DNA of 64,000 bases from Massilia sp. CF038. GTDB lineage: Bacteria > Pseudomonadota > Gammaproteobacteria > Burkholderiales > Burkholderiaceae_D. Below, in pieces: positions 58,275 through 64,000 of this stretch. Location: assembly GCF_900129765.1 (NCBI RefSeq), contig NZ_FQWU01000002.1, forward strand, positions 1,550,001 to 1,614,000, given 5' to 3'. The position numbers and the translations under genes are program-made. The stretch's first letter is position 1; each line of letters begins with the position of its first letter. The notes under the pieces are model-generated. The model was not told the DNA's origin and searched no databases. It saw only the letters and a program-made list of their open reading frames with translations.

Positions 58275-59243
58275 ATGTTTGAAGACTTCCAGTTTGCCAG
58301 CATCGTCGTCTCGACCATCCGCAATGCGCCGGTGCTGATTTTTGCCGCCATGGCCGGCCTGTTTGCCGAACGCAGTGGCGTGATCGATCTTGCCCTTGAG
58401 GGCAAGATCCTGGCCAGCGCCTTCGTCTCGGCCGCTGTCGCCTTCACCACAAAAAACCCCTGGTATGGCGTGGCCGCTGGTATCGCCGTGTCGGCTGCCC
58501 TCGCCCTGCTGCAAGGCTTTGTCAGCATCACCCAGAAGGGAAATCAGCTGGTGGGCGGCATTGCGATCAACATCGCCATGAGCGGCCTGACCTTCGTGCT
58601 GGCCCAGTTCTTCTACCAGCAAGGCGGCCGCACGCCCGACCTGGGCGAAGCGCGCCTGTTCGACATTGTCCTGCCGGGCACCGCCGCCGTGGCGGACGTT
58701 CCCTTCCTGGGCTGGTTCTACGGCCACGTAATCGGCGGCCATTCGGCGCTGGTGTACCTGGCCTTTGCCCTGATCCCAATTGTGCACTGGGTGATTTACC
58801 ACAGCCGTTTCGGCCTGCGTCTGCGCGCCTGTGGCGAAAACCCGCACGCAGCCGATGCGGCTGGCGTCAGTGTCGAAACCACGCGCTACATGGCGATGCT
58901 GGTGGCGGGCGTATTGTGTTCGTTCTCGGGCGCCTATCTGGCGATTGTGCAGAGCGGCTTCTTCTTGCGTGACATGTCGGCCGGTGCCGGCTACCTGGCC
59001 CTGACTGCCCTGGTGTTTGGCAACTGGCGCCCTATGTATACGGCGCTGGGCTGCATTATGTTTGGCTTCTTCAATGCGGTGCAAGTGCAGATCGAGGGCG
59101 TGGAGCTGCCGGGCGTGGGCCGCATTCCGGGCTCGCTGATCCAGATGATTCCTTACGTCGTCACGGTGATCGTGCTGGCCGGCCTGATGGCCAAGTCGGT
59201 GGCGCCCAAATCGATTGGCAAGCCGTTCGTGAAATCGCGATAA
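58275..59243 (+). CDS. ABC transporter permease (nucleoside type)
   Basis: A 322-residue membrane protein with about eight helices; GVIDLALEGKILASAFVSA is the family signature. It is the partner of the permease just upstream. A small exported protein gene starts two bases later, so the operon continues. Confidence 0.93.
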   Translation: MFEDFQFASIVVSTIRNAPVLIFAAMAGLFAERSGVIDLALEGKILASAFVSAAVAFTTKNPWYGVAAGIAVSAALALLQGFVSITQKGNQLVGGIAINIAMSGLTFVLAQFFYQQGGRTPDLGEARLFDIVLPGTAAVADVPFLGWFYGHVIGGHSALVYLAFALIPIVHWVIYHSRFGLRLRACGENPHAADAAGVSVETTRYMAMLVAGVLCSFSGAYLAIVQSGFFLRDMSAGAGYLALTALVFGNWRPMYTALGCIMFGFFNAVQVQIEGVELPGVGRIPGSLIQMIPYVVTVIVLAGLMAKSVAPKSIGKPFVKSR

Positions 59244-59245
59244 GC

Positions 59246-59602
59246 ATGCTGCGCAAGGCACTGACCACTATCGCGCTGCTGGGCTGTGCCCAAAGCGCGA
59301 TGGCGCGTGAATTTCCAGTTGAACTGATGCGCCCCTGGTTTGCCGCCGTGACCGAGGCATGCAGTAAAAAGGATCCGCCAAATGCCAAGTACTACAAGAC
59401 TGGCTTGGCGCTGATGATGAAGCGCCACCCAGAGGCGGCGCATGCGGTCGTGGACAAGACTGTCTATCCGAACGTCGACAAGTCAATCAAGCACGACATC
59501 GAGACCATGGATGAACGGGCGCTCGCGCGCGACTGCCGCGTCTTGTACGATCTGGCGGGCGAAGTCGCCTCCGGTCCCCCGGATGCCCCGCCGCCAAAGT
59601 GA
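59246..59602 (+). CDS. Small exported protein of unknown function
   Basis: A 118-residue protein with signal peptide MLRKALTTIALLGCAQSAMA. The mature part is about 98 residues and has two Cys (EACSKKDPP and ARDCRVL) that could pair. It is the last gene of the nucleoside transporter operon, two bases after the permease stop. No family is recognised; the position suggests a periplasmic accessory, but that is inferred. It is convergent with the MipA gene, with 17 bases between stops. Confidence 0.6.
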   Translation: MLRKALTTIALLGCAQSAMAREFPVELMRPWFAAVTEACSKKDPPNAKYYKTGLALMMKRHPEAAHAVVDKTVYPNVDKSIKHDIETMDERALARDCRVLYDLAGEVASGPPDAPPPK

Positions 59603-59619
59603 GCCAACAAGGTCGTTGA

Positions 59620-60450
59620 CTAACGCGCTTTCTGCGCCGAACGCTTGATGGTGTAGGCAAAGCCGATGCCGATCGAAGCACCTGTCTCTTTTTTCATCAG
59701 CGGGCTGTCGCGGTTGACCGCGCCGGCATAGCTTTCGTAGCGTACAAATCCAAACACACGCAAGTCCTGGTTGATCAGGCGCGAGGCGCTTGCGCCCGTG
59801 CGTACCAGCATCAGCCCCGAGTCGGCTTCAAACGCGGGCCGCTCCAGCGTGGCGTATTGCGGCGCAACTTCATAAAAATACTGGTTGATCTTGCGGTTCC
59901 CGAACACCATGCCCACGTTGGCGTCAAAGGTCCAGCTGCCCTGCGGGCCACGCGCCTCGTACACCACTTTCGGCTCGAAGGTATAACCCTGGGTGCGCAA
60001 GCCGCTGCGTGCTTCGAGCACGGCGCGCAGAGGAATATCGAGCCGCAGGCGGCTGGTGGGCGACAGGTCGGCCAGGCGCACCTTCAAACGCGGTCCCAGT
60101 TCCAGCAAGGTGCCGAGGTCGGGCATGCCGGCGCGTGCGGCCACATCGTCCGAGCGGGCCGGCAGCGAGGCGGCCAGACCCACGTCCAGTTCAACCCGGT
60201 CGCTTTCGAACAGGCGCGCGCCAATCCCGGACTGGTCGGCGCGCATCACTTCGCCGCGATAGATCAGGAATGGCAGCACCAGGCTGCGCGTCGAACGGTC
60301 GGACGAACCCGGATAGGCCGGGGTACTGGCGCTGCCGCCCAGCACACCCACTTCCCACAGGGGCAGGTCTTCGGCTTGGACGGGGAGCGATAAGGCGGCA
60401 AGGGGAAGTGCGGCGCAGAGGGTACGGGACAGCAGAGTCGACAATGTCAT
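59620..60450 (-). CDS. MipA/OmpV family outer-membrane protein
   Basis: A 276-residue protein with signal peptide ending LSLPVQA and the MipA layout: LWEVGVLGGSASTPAYPGSSDRS, LVLPFLIYRGEV and a C-terminal strand ending GFAYTIKRSAQ. It is an outer-membrane beta-barrel, linked in other bacteria to murein or antimicrobial-peptide response. The ATG overlaps the stop of the GGDEF-EAL gene by four bases (ATGA), so it is made with it. Confidence 0.9.
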   Translation of the reverse strand: MTLSTLLSRTLCAALPLAALSLPVQAEDLPLWEVGVLGGSASTPAYPGSSDRSTRSLVLPFLIYRGEVMRADQSGIGARLFESDRVELDVGLAASLPARSDDVAARAGMPDLGTLLELGPRLKVRLADLSPTSRLRLDIPLRAVLEARSGLRTQGYTFEPKVVYEARGPQGSWTFDANVGMVFGNRKINQYFYEVAPQYATLERPAFEADSGLMLVRTGASASRLINQDLRVFGFVRYESYAGAVNRDSPLMKKETGASIGIGFAYTIKRSAQKAR

Positions 60451-62537
60451 GCGGGAGCCTGAAGTGATAACAGCATTTGTTCAAATTGCGCGACCGGCAC
60501 CGGTGGTCCGTAAAGATAGCCCTGGAATGCGCAACATCCGACCGAAATCAGAAAATCGGCCTGTGCCGCAGTCTCCACGCCCTCGGCGATGACGTCAAGC
60601 CCCATGTGGTGCGCCAGCGCCACGATGGTGCTGGCAATGGCCGCGTCATTGGCGTCCACCGTGACGTCGCGCACAAAGGAACGGTCGATCTTGAGCTGGT
60701 CGAGTGGCAGCCTTTTCAGATAGGACAAGGACGAATAGCCGGTACCGAAATCGTCGAGCGAAAAACATACCCCGTGCCGTTTCAGCGTCGTCATCTTCTC
60801 GATGATGGCTTCCACGTCATCCATCAGCAAACTCTCGGTCAGTTCCAGCTTCAGGTGGCGCGGGTCGGCGCCGCTGCTGGCCAGCGCCAGCAGCACCTGT
60901 TCCACAAAATCGTTCTGGCGGAACTGGCGCACGCTGATATTGACCGCCACCGACAGATGCGCGGCCTGCTCTTCCCTGCCCCAGGCGGCCAGCTGGGTGC
61001 ACGCGGTCTCCAGCACCCAGCGCCCGAGCGGAATGATCAGGCCCGTATCCTCGGTCAGGGGAATGAAGTCGTTGGGCGGCACCAGCCCGCGCTCCGGATG
61101 GGTCCAGCGCAGCAGCGCTTCCGCGCCAGTGATGCGGCCATTCATGTCGCGCTGCGACTGGTAGTACAGCTCGAACTGGCCCAGTTGCAAGCCTTCGCGC
61201 AAATCATGTTCCAGCGCGGCGCGGGCTGACACCACGGTCTGCATGTGCGGATCAAAAAAGCGCAGCGTGTTGCGTCCGGCCGTCTTGGCCTCGTACATGG
61301 CCAGGTCGGCGCGCTTCATCAATTCGTCGATTCTATGCTCGCTGCCCACGAACAGGGTGATGCCGATGCTCGAGGTACTCTGGTGGCGCTGTCCTGCCAG
61401 CTCGTAGGGCACGGCCAGCGCGGTCAGGATTTTGCGGCCAATCGCCTCGGCCTGCGCTGCGGCCTCGGGCACCGCCTGGGCCAGCGCTTCGAGCATGACG
61501 ACAAACTCATCACCGCCCAGCCGCGACACCGTGTCGCCTTCGCGCACGCAGCCGAGCAGGCGCTGGCTGACCTGCTGGAGCAGCAAGTCGCCCATGTCGT
61601 GGCCGCGCGTGTCGTTAAGCGTCTTGAAGTTGTCCAGGTCAATGAACAGCAGTGCGCCGGTGCGCCCGCTGCGCGCCGACGCCAGCATCGCGTGGCGCAA
61701 ACGCTCGACCAGCATGCGCCGGTTGGGCAGTCGTGTCAGCGCGTCGTAGAAAGCCAGGCTGCGGATTTCTTCTTCGGTGGCCACCCGGTCGCGCTCGGAA
61801 GCGGCCAGGGCGTCGAGCATGCCGTTGATCGACACGCCCAGCGCGCCAATTTCGTCGCTGCGGCCAAGACCGGCACGGACGCTGCGTTCGCCCTTGTGCA
61901 CCGCGTCGGCCACCAGCATCAGCTTGCGCAAGCTACGCGTCAGGCCGGCGGCAATCAGCATCGACAGCAGCACGGCGATGGCAATCGCGGCGGCGCCAAG
62001 CAGATACCCGCGCCGGCTGACGTCGCGCAGGTTTTCGTGCAACGATGCGCGTCCCCAGCCGATCCGCACCCAGCCCAGGTGGCGGCTGCCGGCAAATACC
62101 GGTTCGGCCGCGTCCACCAGATTGGCGTCGTCGACCAGAACCGCAGCTTTGGGCACCGTGCTGGCCAGCAGGCGCAGGCTGACCGGGTCGCTGACCATCA
62201 GGCCGATGTCGCCCACCTCGTTGGAGGCGTACACGCGGCCATCGCGCCCCAGCACCATGGCGTACTTCAGGCTGGGGTTACGGGCAATGCTGCGCAATTC
62301 CATCTGCAGCCCGGCCATGTCGTTGGCCACCAGCCAGGCGGTACTGCCCACCGCCAGCATATGGGCCAGATCTTCCGCATTGTTTTTGCTCTGCTCCATC
62401 AGGAAGGCCGACTGGTGCTGCACCACGCCATACCCGAAGCCGAACATCACCAGCCCGGTGGCCAGGGCGAACACCAGCGCCAGCTGGCGCCGGATGGTGC
62501 CGCAGGCCAGATCGAGCAGGGGGTCAACGAAGCGCAT
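60447..62537 (-). CDS. HAMP-GGDEF-EAL cyclic di-GMP protein
   Basis: A 696-residue membrane protein. Helices lie near 15-35 and 180-200, enclosing a periplasmic segment of ~145 residues. A HAMP domain follows (LTRSLRKLMLVADAVHKGER), then an intact GGDEF (RLGGDEFVVML; inhibitory-site motif REGD five residues before) and an intact EAL (TGAEALLRW, LELTESLLM, DDFGTGYSSLSYLKRLP). Both synthesis and hydrolysis of c-di-GMP look possible. ATG 62537 is the start; the frame runs further into the preceding gene. It overlaps the PhnD-like gene by 14 bases. Confidence 0.92.
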   Translation of the reverse strand: MRFVDPLLDLACGTIRRQLALVFALATGLVMFGFGYGVVQHQSAFLMEQSKNNAEDLAHMLAVGSTAWLVANDMAGLQMELRSIARNPSLKYAMVLGRDGRVYASNEVGDIGLMVSDPVSLRLLASTVPKAAVLVDDANLVDAAEPVFAGSRHLGWVRIGWGRASLHENLRDVSRRGYLLGAAAIAIAVLLSMLIAAGLTRSLRKLMLVADAVHKGERSVRAGLGRSDEIGALGVSINGMLDALAASERDRVATEEEIRSLAFYDALTRLPNRRMLVERLRHAMLASARSGRTGALLFIDLDNFKTLNDTRGHDMGDLLLQQVSQRLLGCVREGDTVSRLGGDEFVVMLEALAQAVPEAAAQAEAIGRKILTALAVPYELAGQRHQSTSSIGITLFVGSEHRIDELMKRADLAMYEAKTAGRNTLRFFDPHMQTVVSARAALEHDLREGLQLGQFELYYQSQRDMNGRITGAEALLRWTHPERGLVPPNDFIPLTEDTGLIIPLGRWVLETACTQLAAWGREEQAAHLSVAVNISVRQFRQNDFVEQVLLALASSGADPRHLKLELTESLLMDDVEAIIEKMTTLKRHGVCFSLDDFGTGYSSLSYLKRLPLDQLKIDRSFVRDVTVDANDAAIASTIVALAHHMGLDVIAEGVETAAQADFLISVGCCAFQGYLYGPPVPVAQFEQMLLSLQAPA

Positions 62538-63456
62538 CCGGGCTGTCCGGGAAAGCCTGCTTGTACTTGTCGAGGAAGACTTGCACCACGTCGTAATCGG
62601 CGTCGCTGGCCGGTTCAAAGCGGGTGATCGGCACTTGCGCCAGCAGCGCCCTGCCCTGCTCGGTGTCGTGCATCTCGGCCATCAGGCGCTCGACCCGGGT
62701 CACCAGTTCAGGCGGCACATCGTTGCGCGCCACAATACCCTGGTTGATCAGCGAGTCAGTCGGAAAGCGCACTTCCAGCTCGCGCGCCTGCTCGGGGTGG
62801 GTGCGCTGGAAGGTGGCCCAGGCCAGCGGCCAGGTGGCGCCGGCGTCCGCGCCCTTCATGTACACCTCCATGATCGAGGCGTGCTGCGAGCCCACGTAAT
62901 TGACATGCACGTCGCGCGCCGGATCGATCCCGGCCTGCTTGAGCTGGAGCTGGGTCATCATGGTTGCTGCCAGCGCCGACTTGGGCGGAAAGCACAGCTT
63001 TTTCCCTTTCAGGTCGGCCAGGGTGCGGATTGCGCTGCCCTTGCGCACCACCCAGATGCCGCGAAAGGCCGCGTCATCGCCCATCTTGGCGATGATGCGG
63101 TACCCGCTGCGGCGCGCGGCGCGCCAGCTGTGATAAGGGTTCGAGAGGGCAAAGGCGAAGGTGCGCGCTTCCAGCTGCTGTTCGTGCTCGGCCAGGCCGC
63201 GCGGCACTTCCAGTACCAGGCGCGCGTCGGGCAAGCCCGCATTCAGGTAATCGATGACCGGCTGGAAAACGTCATAGACGTCGCGAAAATTGGACATCGG
63301 CGTCACCCCGAAGGTGTACTCGGCAACGCGTGCTTCATGCGGAGGGGCAATCAGAACCGGCGCGTACACCGCGTCGCTGCCCTGCTTGCCGCATGCGGCT
63401 AGCAGGCAACACAAGGTCACCAGCCAGCACCAGCCCGTTTTCGCCAAGCCATCCAT
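62524..63456 (-). CDS. PhnD-like phosphate/phosphonate-binding lipoprotein
   Basis: A 310-residue lipoprotein with lipobox LLAACGKQ (Cys22). The body has the PhnD/TctC-like binding fold: FGVTPMSNFRDVYDVFQPVIDYLNAGL near the start and LADLKGKKLCFPPKSALAATMM in the middle. It is not next to an ABC transporter but overlaps the GGDEF-EAL gene by 14 bases. It may therefore act as a sensor that loads the periplasmic domain of that protein; inferred from the coupling. Confidence 0.88.
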   Translation of the reverse strand: MDGLAKTGWCWLVTLCCLLAACGKQGSDAVYAPVLIAPPHEARVAEYTFGVTPMSNFRDVYDVFQPVIDYLNAGLPDARLVLEVPRGLAEHEQQLEARTFAFALSNPYHSWRAARRSGYRIIAKMGDDAAFRGIWVVRKGSAIRTLADLKGKKLCFPPKSALAATMMTQLQLKQAGIDPARDVHVNYVGSQHASIMEVYMKGADAGATWPLAWATFQRTHPEQARELEVRFPTDSLINQGIVARNDVPPELVTRVERLMAEMHDTEQGRALLAQVPITRFEPASDADYDVVQVFLDKYKQAFPDSPDALR

Positions 63457-63532
63457 GATTGACCCCGGTTACTTCACTTGGGAAAGTATCCCCAGTGTTT
63501 AACCACAAGTCAACCGTGCAGCGGGCGCAGCC

Positions 63533-64000
63533 TCAAGGCCAGATGGCTTGCAGCAACGATGCCAGGTGGTAACCGCCGTTGACGAGCTGCGTGCGCGCCA
63601 GTGCCGAACTGGAGACAGGATAATTCGCCCCCATTTGCAGCGCGAACTTGTATTCGGTCGCACCGCGTTTGTTGACCTGCGCTTCGGGCTTGCCCACGGT
63701 CACATCCTGATAGGCAAACTTGGATGCCGCCAGGGTGTCGTCTGCCCACTGGGTCGGCCAGGTGTATGGCCGGCCCGTGTTTTTAGGGACCTCGGGGTTG
63801 CTGTCGATCATTTTTTGCGCAAAGGCGGCCGGGTCGCTGGTGGTGCTGCGGCGCATGGCATATTTGACGACGGTGGCGTCCCAATAACTGTGGAAGGGCT
63901 TGGTCGCCCACTTCTTGGCGTCGGGCGGCAAGGGCGTGGTATCCAGCAGGTTCAGGGGCGCTTCAATGCTGGCCAGTTTGTCGTTGTCGAGCAGCAGACT
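63533..64000 (-). CDS. S1/P1 nuclease, 3' part
   Basis: The frame is open at the right edge, so only the C-terminal ~155 residues are seen. The pattern FHSYWDATVVKYAM corresponds to the family's 'LH-x-x-WD' metal region, and the end YPVSSSALARTQLVNGGYHLASLLQAIWP is split by the usual helix with 'A-R-T-x-L-x2-G-G-x2-L-A-x2-L'. S1/P1 nucleases are secreted zinc enzymes that degrade RNA and single-stranded DNA. An in-frame TTG at 63931 is not a start; the family continues beyond the window. Confidence 0.8.
   Translation of the reverse strand, partial: SLLLDNDKLASIEAPLNLLDTTPLPPDAKKWATKPFHSYWDATVVKYAMRRSTTSDPAAFAQKMIDSNPEVPKNTGRPYTWPTQWADDTLAASKFAYQDVTVGKPEAQVNKRGATEYKFALQMGANYPVSSSALARTQLVNGGYHLASLLQAIWP

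Overview
The window looks like a chromosomal segment of a GC-rich betaproteobacterium, most likely Oxalobacteraceae (Massilia / Duganella / Janthinobacterium type). This is inferred from codon use, a PuuD-type urate oxidase with a C-terminal cytochrome c, the gene families present, and dispersed 'CATCGCCCTCGCGAAGGCGG' palindromes. No rRNA, tRNA, CRISPR array, intact transposase or prophage module was seen. Most of the window is catabolic and regulatory housekeeping for nucleobases and nucleosides, plus some signalling genes.

Layout. 1-8.6 kb: 3' part of a zinc phospholipase C-like gene, a DUF1579-like protein, two exported S9 prolyl peptidases separated by a tandem of tiny ORFs, a 68-bp perfect palindrome, and two exported proteins of unknown function. 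8.6-15 kb: purine (urate) catabolism, with an M20 peptidase, puuD, a divergent LysR gene and a uraD-allC fusion. Between these lie an AT-richer island with an orphan CdiI-type immunity gene and a stretch of clustered short repeats. Downstream of uraD-allC are three tandem ~168-bp units containing relics of the end of allC. 15.6-18 kb: a PAS-GGDEF diguanylate cyclase and a zinc alcohol dehydrogenase.

18-30 kb: an almost complete reductive pyrimidine degradation operon on the minus strand, in the order aminotransferase, mmsA, preT, preA, NCS1 permease, dihydropyrimidinase, carbamoyl-beta-alanine amidohydrolase, alcohol dehydrogenase. It is divergent from a MocR-type and a RutR-like TetR regulator. 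It should convert imported uracil or thymine to beta-alanine or beta-aminoisobutyrate and then to acyl-CoA. 30-36.4 kb: small unrelated genes, a LytS/LytTR two-component system, and an SDR/TetR divergent pair.

36.4-59.6 kb: a nucleoside utilisation region. A minus-strand operon carries punA, deoB, deoC, an ALDH16-like double aldehyde dehydrogenase, deoA, cdd and an unusual 405-aa deaminase. It diverges from psuK-psuG-lysR. Further along are a TonB receptor, transaldolase, and a BMP-type nucleoside ABC transporter (binding protein, ATPase, two permeases). The two divergent promoter regions, punA/psuK and TonB receptor/tal, share a 54-bp composite operator-like element with identical spacing; this is the most notable regulatory signal found. 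A pcp-DUF979-DUF969 operon (probable 5-oxoproline or peptide transport) lies between them. 59.6-64 kb: a translationally coupled operon encoding a PhnD-like lipoprotein, a HAMP-GGDEF-EAL protein and a MipA/OmpV outer-membrane protein, then the 3' part of an S1/P1 nuclease gene cut by the right edge.

Seven copies of an ~86-100-bp inverted-repeat element sit in intergenic gaps: three in tandem after allC, and one each near 19.4, 34.8, 39.4 and 48.3 kb.
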